Source: CAZRIT01 sp964600225 | GTDB lineage: Bacteria; Bacillota; Clostridia; Christensenellales; CAG-138 | DNA: 64,000 nucleotides | Assembly (NCBI GenBank): GCA_964600225.1 | Contig: CAZRIT010000004.1 | Location: 11,522 to 75,521, forward strand | Direction: 5' to 3' | Shown here: in pieces, positions 25,536-34,671 of the stretch | How positions within the stretch are numbered: the stretch's first letter is position 1 | Layout: each line of letters opens with the position of its first letter | Translations under genes and position numbers: made by a program | Notes under the pieces: generated by a model | Databases searched by the model: none | The model's input: the letters and a program-made list of their open reading frames with translations, nothing else | What the model was told of the DNA's origin: nothing

Positions 25536-26495
25536 ATGCGGTCGGCCGCGCAGTTTATTCAGGCGCATTCGGATTTTTTGCTGATTGCGCACATGTCGCC
25601 CGACGGCGATACCATCGGCAGCTGCCTGGCGCTGCACGAGGGGCTGTTGCAGTTGGGCAAGACCGTGCAGACCGTCTGCGAGGACGATGTGCCGCAGATT
25701 TACCGCTTCCTGCCAAACGCCGCGTGGATTGTTCCGCCCGTGCAAGCGCGGCAGTCTGAAGCGGTTATTTGTGTGGATTGCGGCGCGCTTTCCCGCGCGG
25801 GCAAGTGCGAAAGCTTCTTTTCCGCGGCCAAATATACCCTCAACATCGATCATCACAGCACCAATGATCGGTTTGCGCAGGACAATCTGGTATCGTTTGT
25901 GGCTGCAACGGGCGAGATCATCTGCGATTTGCTCAAAACCCTGGGCGTGACCATCACCGTTGATATGGCAAGCAACCTCTACGCTGCGTTGACGACCGAT
26001 ACAGGGAATTTTGCCTACTCCAACACCACGCCCGAGACGCTGCGCATTGCGGCCAACCTTTTGGAGACGGGTATCGATCTGCCGTACCTCAACCGCATGC
26101 TGTTTCGCACCATTCCGTATCACAAGATGCGGCTTCGCGCGCTGGCGGTGATGAAGACGGAGCTGTCCGAGTATGGACGCTTGGGCATGTCCGTGTTGAC
26201 CGTGGACGATTTGGCTTCCATCAACGCAAAGCCCGAGGACGTGGAGGGCATCATCGATTCCATCCGCGATATCGACACGGTGGAGATTGCGGCGCTGCTG
26301 CGCGAATGCGCCAACGGCACGGTGCGCGTGGCGCTGCGCGGCAAGTCCAAAGTGGACGTCAGCGTTATTGCATTGCAGTTTGACGGCGGCGGTCACAGGC
26401 TGGCCGCGGGCTGCACGCTGCAAGGCCCCGTCGGGGACGCTTACGAGACCATCCGCCTGCTTTGCGCACGCGAACTGGCAGCATCGGAGGCATGA
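25536..26495 (+). CDS. nrnA: DHH-family phosphoesterase, NrnA type
   Basis: A 319-residue DHH/DHHA1 protein. Metal-binding motifs are HMSPDGDTIGS near residue 20, CVDCG near 82 and NIDHHSTND near 104; the DHHA1 domain ends with DGGGHRLAAGC. NrnA enzymes degrade oligoribonucleotides (nanoRNA) and can remove 3'-phosphate from pAp. The ATG is preceded by AAGGAG. Its place between rbfA and truB is common in Clostridia. The stop overlaps the truB start. Confidence 0.92.
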   Translation: MRSAAQFIQAHSDFLLIAHMSPDGDTIGSCLALHEGLLQLGKTVQTVCEDDVPQIYRFLPNAAWIVPPVQARQSEAVICVDCGALSRAGKCESFFSAAKYTLNIDHHSTNDRFAQDNLVSFVAATGEIICDLLKTLGVTITVDMASNLYAALTTDTGNFAYSNTTPETLRIAANLLETGIDLPYLNRMLFRTIPYHKMRLRALAVMKTELSEYGRLGMSVLTVDDLASINAKPEDVEGIIDSIRDIDTVEIAALLRECANGTVRVALRGKSKVDVSVIALQFDGGGHRLAAGCTLQGPVGDAYETIRLLCARELAASEA

Positions 26496-27358
26496 TGGAG
26501 GGCGTCGTTACGCTGTTAAAGCCGCCGGGCATGACCTCCAGCAACGGCGTGTACGATGTGCGCCGCATCTTTGGCGAAAAATCGGCGGGGCATCTGGGGA
26601 CGCTTGATCCCGGTGCGGCGGGCGTGCTGCCCGTCTGCCTGGGCCGCGCGACAAGGCTGTTTGATTATCTGGTCGACAAGGAAAAAACATATGTGTTTGA
26701 AATTGCGTTCGGCCTGACCACCGATACGCTGGATGCTTACGGCCGGGTGACCGAAACGGGCGAGGCGGCGGTTTCGGAGCAGGCGCTTGCCGATGTGTTG
26801 GCGCAGTTTGTCGGCACGCAGATGCAAACGGCGCCCATTTACAGCGCCTTGAAGGTTGGCGGGCGCAAGATGTACGATCTGGCGCGCGCGGGCGAATATG
26901 TGGAGCCAAGGCAGCGGGAGATCGCCATCCATAGCCTGCGCATACTGGAGCGCACGGCGGAAAACCGCTATCTATTGGAAACCGTCTGCTCGCGCGGCAC
27001 CTATATCCGCACGCTCTGCGCCGATATTGCCAAAGGGCTCGGCACAGTGGCCTACATGTCGTTTCTGCTGCGCAGCGCAAGCGGGCCGTTTCGGCTGGAA
27101 CGCGCGTGGACGGTAACGGAGATGGAGGAACGGAAGGCGGCGGGGCGGTTGAGCGAAACGCTGATGTCCTGCGAGGAGGCGCTTGCGTTTTTGCCTGCGC
27201 TTGTACTGCCTCCCGATCGCCTGAAGGCGGCCAAAAACGCGCTGGAAACACACGTTGCGGATGCGCAGGACGGCAATGTGCGCCTGTATTGCGAGGGCTT
27301 CCTTGGCGTAGGCAGGGTGGATCAACACCGCGTAAAGCTTGCGGTGCATTTATACTGA
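26495..27358 (+). CDS. truB: tRNA pseudouridine(55) synthase TruB
   Basis: A 287-residue TruB. The catalytic aspartate is in HLGTLDPGAAGVLPV near residue 36, and YVFEIAFGLTTDTLDAYG and CSRGTYIRTLCADI are family blocks. Two adjacent ATGs overlap the nrnA stop (26492 and 26495); the second has the better spacing to GGAGG. The enzyme makes pseudouridine 55 in the T loop of tRNAs. Confidence 0.94.
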   Translation: MEGVVTLLKPPGMTSSNGVYDVRRIFGEKSAGHLGTLDPGAAGVLPVCLGRATRLFDYLVDKEKTYVFEIAFGLTTDTLDAYGRVTETGEAAVSEQALADVLAQFVGTQMQTAPIYSALKVGGRKMYDLARAGEYVEPRQREIAIHSLRILERTAENRYLLETVCSRGTYIRTLCADIAKGLGTVAYMSFLLRSASGPFRLERAWTVTEMEERKAAGRLSETLMSCEEALAFLPALVLPPDRLKAAKNALETHVADAQDGNVRLYCEGFLGVGRVDQHRVKLAVHLY

Positions 27359-27366
27359 GGGACAAT

Positions 27367-28284
27367 ATGGAACAAAAACGGGAGGCCGTCGTTGCGCTTG
27401 GCATGTTCGACGGCATGCACATAGGCCATTGCGCGCTCATTCGCCACGCAGTTCAAGCGGCGGCCGATGAGGGCTGTATTGCGGCCGTATATACGTTTTC
27501 CAATCACCCGTCGGAGGTGCTGGGCAAAGGCGTCAGGCTCCTGTCCACGGCCGATATGCGGCGGGAGCGGATGTTATCGCTGGGCGTTTGGGACGTGCGC
27601 ATGGATACGTTTACCAAGCAGGTGGCCGCCGAGTCGCCCGAGGCGTTTACCGATATGCTGCTGAATCTTTGGGACGTGCGCCGCATCGTGGTGGGATTCA
27701 ATTACACCTTTGGCTTTCGGGGGCTGGGCACGCCTGAGCGATTGACGCAGCTTGGCAAGGTGAGGGGCTTTTCGGTGGATGTGGTGCAGCCTGTGCTGTG
27801 GCGGGGCGAGCCCGTGTCCAGCACGCGCATCCGCCATTATATCGAGCAGGGCGACGCAGAGGGCGCATCGGAGATGCTGGGATATCCCTATACGTTATGC
27901 GGCTCGGTGGTGGAAAACCGCCATATCGGCCGCAGCATCGGATTTCCCACGGCAAACATCATACCCGAGAGCAACCGTGTTCTGCCCAAAAACGGCGTCT
28001 ATGTGACCCTGGCTTCGCTGGACGGGCTGCGCTATCGCGCGGTTACGAACGTGGGCACCAACCCGACGGTGGGCGGGCGGAAGCTTTCCGTGGAAACGCA
28101 CCTGATCGGCGGCAGCGGCGATCTGTACGGCAAAACGCTCTCGGTTGCGTTCGTCCGACGCATCCGCGGCGAGCGCCGCTTTGCCTCGGTGGAGCAGCTG
28201 CGCGCGCAGATTGCATCCGACGCATCCGCGGCGGGGAGCGATACGCTGCCGTATGGGGACGCATCGCAGACGCAGGCAGAATAG
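27367..28284 (+). CDS. ribF: Bifunctional riboflavin kinase/FAD synthetase
   Basis: A 305-residue RibF. The N-terminal nucleotidyltransferase domain has ALGMFDGMHIGHCAL and the GFNYTFGFRGLG and PVSSTRIRHYI blocks; the C-terminal kinase domain has IGFPTANI and GVYVT. It converts riboflavin to FMN and FAD. The start at 27367 follows GAGGG. The C-terminus has an extra Ser/Ala/Asp-rich tail of about 20 residues. It ends the rimP operon; rpsO has its own promoter. Confidence 0.95.
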   Translation: MEQKREAVVALGMFDGMHIGHCALIRHAVQAAADEGCIAAVYTFSNHPSEVLGKGVRLLSTADMRRERMLSLGVWDVRMDTFTKQVAAESPEAFTDMLLNLWDVRRIVVGFNYTFGFRGLGTPERLTQLGKVRGFSVDVVQPVLWRGEPVSSTRIRHYIEQGDAEGASEMLGYPYTLCGSVVENRHIGRSIGFPTANIIPESNRVLPKNGVYVTLASLDGLRYRAVTNVGTNPTVGGRKLSVETHLIGGSGDLYGKTLSVAFVRRIRGERRFASVEQLRAQIASDASAAGSDTLPYGDASQTQAE

Positions 28285-28338
28285 TGCGGAGCCGTATTTG
28301 TAAAATAATATAAGAAAAGCGTTTTTTCAAATTTGTTG

Positions 28339-28367
28339 TTTACAAGCCGATGCGGGTATGCTATCAT
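28339..28367 (+). promoter_or_regulatory. Sigma-A promoter for rpsO
   Basis: TTTACA (28339-28344), a 17-nt spacer and TATCAT (28362-28367). The predicted leader is about 85 nt, long enough for the autoregulatory structure common upstream of rpsO, although no specific fold was assigned. Confidence 0.6.
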
Positions 28368-28457
28368 TGGTAGGCAACTTTGAACCGCTCACATGGTTTT
28401 GCGACACTCCGACGCATTACTCTGTCCGCGGGGATACAAAAAATAACGGAGGGTATC

Positions 28458-28712
28458 ATGAACAAACAGGAAATCATCGACAAATACGCCTTGCACGAAG
28501 GCGATACGGGTTCCCCCGAGGTGCAGATTGCGCTTTTGACGGAGCGCATCAACCACCTCAACGAGCACCTCAAGCTGCACAAGAAGGACCATCACTCCCG
28601 CCGCGGGCTGCTTAAGATGGTCGGCCAGCGCAGGGGCCTGCTCAACTACCTCAAGGAAAAGGACATTGAGCGCTATCGTACGATCATTGCGAGCTTGAAC
28701 CTGAGAAAATAA
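28458..28712 (+). CDS. rpsO: 30S ribosomal protein S15
   Basis: An 84-residue S15. Conserved blocks HEGDTGSPEVQIALLTERIN, HKKDHHSRRGLLKMVGQRR and YLKEKDIERY are complete. The ATG follows CGGAGGG; the in-frame extension upstream is leader sequence. S15 organises the central domain of 16S rRNA. A terminator follows, then pnp, as in most bacteria. Confidence 0.98.
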   Translation: MNKQEIIDKYALHEGDTGSPEVQIALLTERINHLNEHLKLHKKDHHSRRGLLKMVGQRRGLLNYLKEKDIERYRTIIASLNLRK

Positions 28713-28715
28713 TGA

Positions 28716-28746
28716 GAAGGGCGGGGTTTTTCCCGCCTTTCTTTTT
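28716..28746 (+). terminator. Intrinsic terminator after rpsO
   Basis: A 10-bp stem GAAGGGCGGG / CCCGCCTTTC with one G-U pair, a T-rich loop and a TTTTT tail. Readthrough or the promoter just downstream would supply pnp. Confidence 0.85.
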
Positions 28747-28848
28747 GTACGTTCCGTCGCGAAAAAACGGCCGAAAACGACAAGCCTTGCAGGTAAAAGT
28801 TGCAGGATGCCGCACCCGATTGGTCGGCTGCGCATTCGTTGCAACGGC

Positions 28849-28879
28849 TTGCTTTGAAACGGCCGATAAGGTTTATAAT
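28849..28879 (+). promoter_or_regulatory. Probable promoter for pnp
   Basis: A perfect TATAAT at 28874-28879 lies about 35 nt before pnp. The best -35 is TTGCTT at 28849-28854 with a long 19-nt spacer; TTGAAA at 28854-28859 would be too close. The -10 is convincing, the -35 is not. Confidence 0.45.
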
Positions 28880-28914
28880 AAAGGATAAAGAGGAAAGAAA
28901 GAGGAAACAAAAAC

Positions 28915-31011
28915 ATGCAAAAAACATTCGAAATGCAGCTTGGCAATCGTACGCTGGTTGTTGAGACGGGAAAGTACGCCGAGCAGGCGGGTGGCAGCTG
29001 CCTGGTGCGCTGCGGTGACACCGCGGTGCTGACCTGTGCAACGGTTGCAAAACAAGCCAGAGACGGCGTGGATTTTCTGCCGCTGTCGGTAGAGTTTGAG
29101 GAAAAGATGTACTCGGTGGGCAAGATTCCCGGCGGCTTCATCAAGCGCGAGGGCCGTCCGTCCGAGCGTTCGATTTTGACGTCGCGTCTGATCGACCGTC
29201 CCATCCGCCCGCTGTTCCCCAAGGGCTTCCACAATGATATTCAGGTGGTTTCCACCGTTTTGTCGGTTGAGCAGGACGTGACCCCCGATATCCTCGGCAT
29301 GATCGGTTCGTCCATTGCTTTGTCCATATCCGATGCGCCGTTTGCCGGCCCCACGGGCTCGGTTTCCGTCGGCATGATCGATGGCGAATACATCCTCAAC
29401 CCCGATCTGGCCCAACGCGAGCAGAGCCGTCTGGCCCTGACCGTCTCCGGCACCAAGGACGCCGTGATGATGGTGGAAGCGGGTGCCAAGGAGGTCAGCG
29501 AGGAGGAAATGCTCGGCGCCATCCTGTTTGCGCACGAGGAGATCAAAAAGATCGTATCGTTCATCTCCGATATCGCAGCCGAAATCGGCAAGCCCATGCG
29601 CGAGGTCGTCATCCACAAGCCCGACGACGCGTTGACCGAAAAGGTGCGCGCCTATGCGTACGATCAGGTTGTGTGGTCGCTGGATACGTTCGACCGTACC
29701 GAGCGCGAGACCCGCAGCGCCAAGGTCAAGGAGGAGACGATCGCGGCATTTGCCGAGGAGTTCCCCGAATCGGCGGGCGACATCGGTGATATCCTGTACG
29801 CCATGACCAAGGAGGTCGTACGCGACAAGATCATCAACAAAAAGATCCGTCCCGACGGTCGTGCGCAGGATGAGATCCGCCCCATCTGGAGCGAGGTCGG
29901 CATTCTGCCGCGCACCCACGGCAGCGCCGTGTTCACCCGCGGCCAAACGCAGGTGATGACGGTGACCACGCTCGGCACCATGGGCGAGGCGCAGATGATT
30001 GACGGCATTTCACTCGACGAGAACAAGCGCTACATGCATCAATATAACATGCCGCCGTATTCCGTGGGCGAGACGCGCCCCATGCGCGGCCCCGGCCGCC
30101 GCGAAATCGGCCATGGCGCGCTGGCGGAGCGTGCGCTGGAGCCTGTGCTGCCCAGCGAAGCGGAGTTCCCGTACTGCATGCGTCTGGTGAGCGAGGTCAT
30201 CAGCTCCAACGGCTCCACCTCGCAGGCCTCCATCTGCGCAAGCACCCTTTCGCTCATGGATGCGGGCGTGCCGATCAAAAAGCCCGTTGCGGGCGTTGCG
30301 ATGGGCCTGATCAAGGACGATTCCACGGGCAACCTGGCTATTCTCACCGATATTCAGGGTCTGGAGGACTTCCTGGGCGATATGGACTTTAAGGTAGCGG
30401 GCACGCGCGATGGCATCACCGCCATCCAGATGGATATCAAAATCAAGGGCATCGACCGCGAGATTTTGACCCGTGCACTGGAGCAGGCGCGCAAGGGCCG
30501 CATGTTCATCCTCGACAAAATGGCCGAGACCCTGCGTGAGCCCCGTGCGGAGCTGTCCCCGTACGCGCCGCGCATCATCACCTTCACCATCAACCCCGAC
30601 AAGATCCGCGAGGTCATCGGCAGCGGCGGCAAGGTTATCAACAAGATCATCGCCGATACGGGCGTCAAGATCGATATCGAGGACGACGGCACGGTGTTCA
30701 TTGCCTCGGCCGACGCCGCGGCGGGCGCGGAAGCCAAGCGCATCATCGACGGCATCGTCAAGGAAATCGAAATCGGCGACGTGTACCTCGGCACGGTTGT
30801 GGGCATCAAGGACTTTGGCGCGTTTGTCAACCTCAAGCCCGGCACCGACGGTCTGCTGCACATCTCCCGCATCGCCAACAAGCGCGTGGAGAAGGTGGAG
30901 GACGTGCTGTCCATGGGCGAGCAGGTGCTGGTGCGCGTCATCGACATCGATCCCAAGAACGGCAAGATCAGCCTGACGCGCAAGGACCTGTTGCCGCAGG
31001 ATAAGGAATAA
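28915..31011 (+). CDS. pnp: Polyribonucleotide nucleotidyltransferase (PNPase)
   Basis: A 698-residue PNPase with two RNase PH domains, the second holding the active-site region GTRDGITAIQMDIKIKG, a central helical domain, a KH domain (IREVIGSGGKVINKIIADTG) near 560-615 and an S1 domain (VGIKDFGAFVNL) near 625-690. It degrades RNA 3' to 5' with phosphate. The leader is purine-rich with two GAGGAAA-like sites. Confidence 0.98.
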   Translation: MQKTFEMQLGNRTLVVETGKYAEQAGGSCLVRCGDTAVLTCATVAKQARDGVDFLPLSVEFEEKMYSVGKIPGGFIKREGRPSERSILTSRLIDRPIRPLFPKGFHNDIQVVSTVLSVEQDVTPDILGMIGSSIALSISDAPFAGPTGSVSVGMIDGEYILNPDLAQREQSRLALTVSGTKDAVMMVEAGAKEVSEEEMLGAILFAHEEIKKIVSFISDIAAEIGKPMREVVIHKPDDALTEKVRAYAYDQVVWSLDTFDRTERETRSAKVKEETIAAFAEEFPESAGDIGDILYAMTKEVVRDKIINKKIRPDGRAQDEIRPIWSEVGILPRTHGSAVFTRGQTQVMTVTTLGTMGEAQMIDGISLDENKRYMHQYNMPPYSVGETRPMRGPGRREIGHGALAERALEPVLPSEAEFPYCMRLVSEVISSNGSTSQASICASTLSLMDAGVPIKKPVAGVAMGLIKDDSTGNLAILTDIQGLEDFLGDMDFKVAGTRDGITAIQMDIKIKGIDREILTRALEQARKGRMFILDKMAETLREPRAELSPYAPRIITFTINPDKIREVIGSGGKVINKIIADTGVKIDIEDDGTVFIASADAAAGAEAKRIIDGIVKEIEIGDVYLGTVVGIKDFGAFVNLKPGTDGLLHISRIANKRVEKVEDVLSMGEQVLVRVIDIDPKNGKISLTRKDLLPQDKE

Positions 31012-31030
31012 CTCCCAAAGCGGAGCTTGA

Positions 31031-31058
31031 TAAGGCGCAGCAAAGCCGCTGCGCCTTA
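31031..31058 (+). other. Hairpin between pnp and the deacetylase-like gene
   Basis: Perfect 11-bp stem TAAGGCGCAGC / GCTGCGCCTTA with a 6-nt loop, 20 nt after the pnp stop. No T-run follows, so it is more likely an mRNA 3'-end stabiliser or processing site than a terminator. Confidence 0.65.
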
Positions 31059-31073
31059 CGCATATGTTGGCCG

Positions 31074-31102
31074 CCCGATGCATAAACTGCCGTATCGGGA
31101 GG
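31074..31102 (+). promoter_or_regulatory. Hairpin covering the ribosome binding site of the deacetylase-like gene
   Basis: CCCGAT (31074-31079) can pair with ATCGGG (31094-31099), whose last bases are part of the GGGAGG Shine-Dalgarno. This could lower initiation at the ATG at 31112. The stem is short, so the effect is uncertain. Confidence 0.35.
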
Positions 31103-31111
31103 TGCACCAAT

Positions 31112-31819
31112 ATGCGTACACAAAAGGCAGCCGAACAACTGATCAACGCCGTCAACGTGCTCATACTGCTCATGATTGCGCTCATCTATGTGGTGACGGG
31201 CACGCACGTCGGCGACGACGCCATCGCGGCGCTGTCGGCGGGCACGGTCTATCGCGGCAGGCAAAACGGCGCTGTTGCGCTGGAATGCGCCGTAACCTGG
31301 AATGCCGAAGCATTGACGGACATGCTCGATATCCTGAAGGAAAAGGATGCGCGCATCACCTTCTTTGTCAGCGGCAAGTGGGCCAAGGCCAACGCAGCGA
31401 CGCTCAGGCGCATGGTGGAGGACGGGCACGAAATCGGCACGGGCGGCTACTCGCCCACGCTTGACGGCTCGGTCACCATGGTGGAAAGCGATATCGCCGC
31501 GTCGGTATCGGTCATCGAGTCCATCTCCGACGATACCACGCGCCTGTACTACGCGGGGCTTCGCGACCGCACAACGTCCGCACGCGCTGCCGAACGGCTG
31601 GGCATGACGCACGTTTCCGCCACGATCGACCTGCTTTGCGCAAACGGAAATGCGGAGGATATTGTCAGCCGTGCATCACAACAGGCGTTTGATGGAAGTA
31701 TATTCTTGTTGCAGCCGACGGCCGCGGCGGTTGAGGCGCTGCCCCAACTGATCGATTTGATTCACGAAAGCGGCTATGCCGTGGGCACGGTCGGCGATGT
31801 ACTGAAAGGAACGGGATAA
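31112..31819 (+). CDS. NodB-fold protein lacking catalytic residues (YlxY position)
   Basis: A 235-residue protein with an N-terminal membrane anchor (about residues 8-30) and a polysaccharide-deacetylase-like domain. The fold blocks ARITFFVSGKWAKAN and VEDGHEIGTGGYSPTL are clear. However, the usual TFDDG is replaced by ALECAVTWN, and the two His ligands of the HxxxH motif are absent, so metal-dependent deacetylation is unlikely. Its position between pnp and an M16 peptidase is that of ylxY in Bacillus. It could bind glycan or serve as a regulator. GGGAGG precedes the ATG. Confidence 0.78.
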   Translation: MRTQKAAEQLINAVNVLILLMIALIYVVTGTHVGDDAIAALSAGTVYRGRQNGAVALECAVTWNAEALTDMLDILKEKDARITFFVSGKWAKANAATLRRMVEDGHEIGTGGYSPTLDGSVTMVESDIAASVSVIESISDDTTRLYYAGLRDRTTSARAAERLGMTHVSATIDLLCANGNAEDIVSRASQQAFDGSIFLLQPTAAAVEALPQLIDLIHESGYAVGTVGDVLKGTG

Positions 31820-33079
31820 ATGATTGAACTGAAAACTCTCGATAGCGGCGTACGCGTCGTTTCGGAACGGATGGAGCACCTCAAGGCGGTATCCATTGGC
31901 GTGTGGGTCGATACAGGCTCCGTGCGCGAGGAGGCAGCCGAGGCGGGCGCTTCCCACTTCATCGAGCACATGGTGTTCAAGGGCACCGAGCGGCGCAGCG
32001 CCGAGCAGATTGCCATCGATATGGACGCCGTCGGCGGGAGCATCAACGCCTTTACCTCCAAGGAGTGCACCTGCTACCATGCCAAGGTGCTGGACGAGCA
32101 CCTGCCCATCGCGTGCGATGTGCTGTCGGATATCGTGCTGCACAGCACCTTCGACGAAAAGGAACTGACCAAGGAAAAGGGCGTCATACTGGAGGAAATC
32201 CTCATGACCGAGGACAGCCCCGAGGACCTGTCGGCGGAAACCGTCAACATGCTGTTCTTTGGCGACAAGGCGCTGGCGGGGCCCATCCTTGGCACCAAGG
32301 AATCCGTGGCGGCGTTTGACCGCGCGCGCCTGCTGCAATATCGGGACAAGCACTACCTGCCCAAGAACATCGTCATTGCGTGCGCGGGCGGCTTCCAACA
32401 GGATCGGCTGTACGAGCAGATTGACCGCTACTTTGGCATGCAGCCCAACGATGGGGCTGCGCCGCCGCTTAAGGAGGAGTTCCCGGGCGGCAGGCATATC
32501 CAATGTATCGAAAAGGACATCGAGCAGGTGCACATCAGCATGATGCTGCCCGGCTTTGCGCGCGATACCGATGGCCAGTACCCGCTTTCGGTGCTGTCCA
32601 ACATCATCGGCGGCAGCATGAGCAGCCGACTTTTCCAAAAGGTGCGCGAGCAGCGCGGCATGGCGTACTCCATCTATTCCTATCCCATCAGCTACACCAC
32701 CACGGGCACGTTTTCGCTGTATGCGGGCACGGGCGCCAAGCAGGCGGCGGAAGTGACCAAGCTGATGATGGATGAGCTGAGAACCATCCGCGAAAAGGGC
32801 GTTACGCAGGAGGAGTTCAACCGCTGCCGCGAGCAGCTCAAGGGCAGCTACCTCATCGGCATGGAATCCTCGGGGGCGCATATGAACGCCATCGGCAAGG
32901 TCATGTTGTTACAAAAACGTGAATATGATGAGGCGGATACCCTCCGCCGCATCGAATGTGTTACAATGGAGGATATCAAGCGCATTTTGCCCGTATGCCT
33001 CAGCGAGGACAACCTGTGCGCCGCGTTTGTGGGCAGGGTCGGGGATAAACGGCAGCAGCTTGAGGACAGCCTGAAATAG
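31820..33079 (+). CDS. M16 family zinc peptidase (MlpA/YmxG type)
   Basis: A 419-residue pitrilysin-family peptidase. The inverted zinc motif HFIEH (ASHFIEHMVFKGTE) is near residue 46, with the distal glutamate region in EKGVILEEI about 75 residues later. The second, non-catalytic half has the R/Y motif region (REQRGMAYSIYSYP). It starts right after the ylxY-like stop. In Bacillus the ortholog lies in the same place and is called mlpA/ymxG. Substrates are unknown. Confidence 0.94.
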   Translation: MIELKTLDSGVRVVSERMEHLKAVSIGVWVDTGSVREEAAEAGASHFIEHMVFKGTERRSAEQIAIDMDAVGGSINAFTSKECTCYHAKVLDEHLPIACDVLSDIVLHSTFDEKELTKEKGVILEEILMTEDSPEDLSAETVNMLFFGDKALAGPILGTKESVAAFDRARLLQYRDKHYLPKNIVIACAGGFQQDRLYEQIDRYFGMQPNDGAAPPLKEEFPGGRHIQCIEKDIEQVHISMMLPGFARDTDGQYPLSVLSNIIGGSMSSRLFQKVREQRGMAYSIYSYPISYTTTGTFSLYAGTGAKQAAEVTKLMMDELRTIREKGVTQEEFNRCREQLKGSYLIGMESSGAHMNAIGKVMLLQKREYDEADTLRRIECVTMEDIKRILPVCLSEDNLCAAFVGRVGDKRQQLEDSLK

Positions 33080-33112
33080 CAACGGCCGTTCGGTGAGAGG
33101 GGGATGCATCCG

Positions 33113-33475
33113 ATGGACAAGCTGGAAACCATTTTTACCATGCAGCAGGCGCTGGATGACGATATCGTCAAACGGCGCCAATTGGACTATCCGACGGATG
33201 TTTGGATGCAGCGCGAGGTGCTCGCCATGATCTCCGAGCTGTCGGAGGTGCTTGACGAGGTCAACTTCAAGTGGTGGAAGAACCCCAAACCGATCGATTC
33301 CGACGCGCTGAAAAACGAGCTGGTCGATGTGCTGCATTTCTTTGTGAGCATGTGCCTCAAAAGCGGCATGGACGCGGACGAGTTGTATGCGCGCTACTGC
33401 GAAAAGAACAGGGAAAACTTTGACCGTCAGTATGGCAGGAGCCAAAAGACGGGCTACGAGATAGGGCAGGAGTAA
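33113..33475 (+). CDS. Dimeric all-alpha dUTPase family protein
   Basis: A 120-residue helical protein. The motifs ISELSEVLDEVNFKWWKN and LKNELVDVLHFF give the ExxE and ExxD pairs that bind magnesium in the dimeric dUTPase/MazG superfamily, closest to the dUTPase_2 family, which hydrolyses dUTP to dUMP. Two ATGs are possible: 33104 touches the GAGAGGGGG site, while 33113 is about 9 nt away and preferred. The stop is 2 nt before the HlyD-like gene. Confidence 0.82.
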   Translation: MDKLETIFTMQQALDDDIVKRRQLDYPTDVWMQREVLAMISELSEVLDEVNFKWWKNPKPIDSDALKNELVDVLHFFVSMCLKSGMDADELYARYCEKNRENFDRQYGRSQKTGYEIGQE

Positions 33476-33477
33476 GC

Positions 33478-34671
33478 ATGGCCAGAGGGAAAGTGCGGTT
33501 CAAGGCACGGTTTTTCGTGGTACTGTTGGGCATCGTGGGCGTGATTGGCCTGACGGTGTTTTTGATATTGGCAGGCAGCAAGAAGGGCGATATCAAGTTT
33601 GGCAGCATCGACTCGGAGCTGGAGGTCAGCGCAGCCATCATCCGTGACGAAACGGTCGTCATGACCGAAACGTATGAAAAGGTCAACTTCAACGTGGTGG
33701 AGGGGCAGACGGTCAACACGGGGGAATTGATTGCCGAGGTCTACAAGCGCGGCTATCAGGATGAAACCATGGTGACGCTGCTGAACCTGCAAAAGCAGAT
33801 TTACGCCTATCAGCTGCAGCAGCTTGGCGGCAGCATCCCGCCCGAACTGGCCGACGTCAACGAGCGCATCGCCTCCGTGGAGGAGCAGATCCGCACGGTT
33901 TCCAGGGACGAAAGCGATTTGGACATGCTGACCCTTGAGCAGACGCTTAAAAACCTGCAATCGGAGCGCAGCACGCTGCTACAAACGCTTGTAACAGCCG
34001 ATAGCACGCTGACGGGCTACTATAACCAATTGGGCGCGCAGCAGAAGGCCCAGCAGGACTGGAAGCACGATATCGTCAATAACGCGGGCAGCGGCATCGT
34101 CAGCTTCTATTTCGACGGCTACGAGCAGGTGCTGAGCATCAACAAGCTTTCCACCATCAACGCCGCCCTGGTCAGCAGCGTCGTGCGCGGCGGCAATACC
34201 TCCAGCGCGGCGGATTCTTCCTCGCAGACGCCGCTCTATCGCATCATCAACAATACGCACTGGTACCTGACGTTTGTAACCAAGGCAACGGAACCCATGC
34301 GGCTGGCCGCGGGGGAACAGTACACGGTGCAGTTTACGGATTATTCGGATCAAATGTACACCGCAACCGCACTGGAAACGGTGCTGTCGGAGGATTCGGT
34401 GGTCAATGTGCTGGAGTTTAACACCGATATCGGCAACCTCATCGGCGTGCGCACGGTGGCCATCAAGGTGCAAAAATCCGCGCAGGGGCTGGTGGTGCCC
34501 ATCGACGCCATCACCATGGTCAACGGCGTGGCGGGCATCAACATTGAGTATGGCGATATGCCGCTGCGGGTTGAGGTGGATATATTGGCCATGGACGGCA
34601 ACCGCGCCGTCATCCGCGCCAGAAACGACGCCGATACGCTGGCGGCGGGGCAGGAGTATTTAAAGCCATGA
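33478..34671 (+). CDS. HlyD-like membrane fusion/adaptor protein
   Basis: A 397-residue protein with a short basic N-terminus, one membrane segment (about residues 11-32) and an extracytoplasmic region with a lipoyl-like half (VNFNVVEGQTVNTGELIAEV), a coiled-coil hairpin (about 100-190) and a beta-rich C-terminal part. This is the architecture of HlyD-family adaptor proteins, but no transporter gene is adjacent. Genes of this type are frequent before yggS-sepF in Clostridia, so a cell-envelope or division role is possible. Its stop overlaps the yggS start. Confidence 0.75.
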   Translation: MARGKVRFKARFFVVLLGIVGVIGLTVFLILAGSKKGDIKFGSIDSELEVSAAIIRDETVVMTETYEKVNFNVVEGQTVNTGELIAEVYKRGYQDETMVTLLNLQKQIYAYQLQQLGGSIPPELADVNERIASVEEQIRTVSRDESDLDMLTLEQTLKNLQSERSTLLQTLVTADSTLTGYYNQLGAQQKAQQDWKHDIVNNAGSGIVSFYFDGYEQVLSINKLSTINAALVSSVVRGGNTSSAADSSSQTPLYRIINNTHWYLTFVTKATEPMRLAAGEQYTVQFTDYSDQMYTATALETVLSEDSVVNVLEFNTDIGNLIGVRTVAIKVQKSAQGLVVPIDAITMVNGVAGINIEYGDMPLRVEVDILAMDGNRAVIRARNDADTLAAGQEYLKP

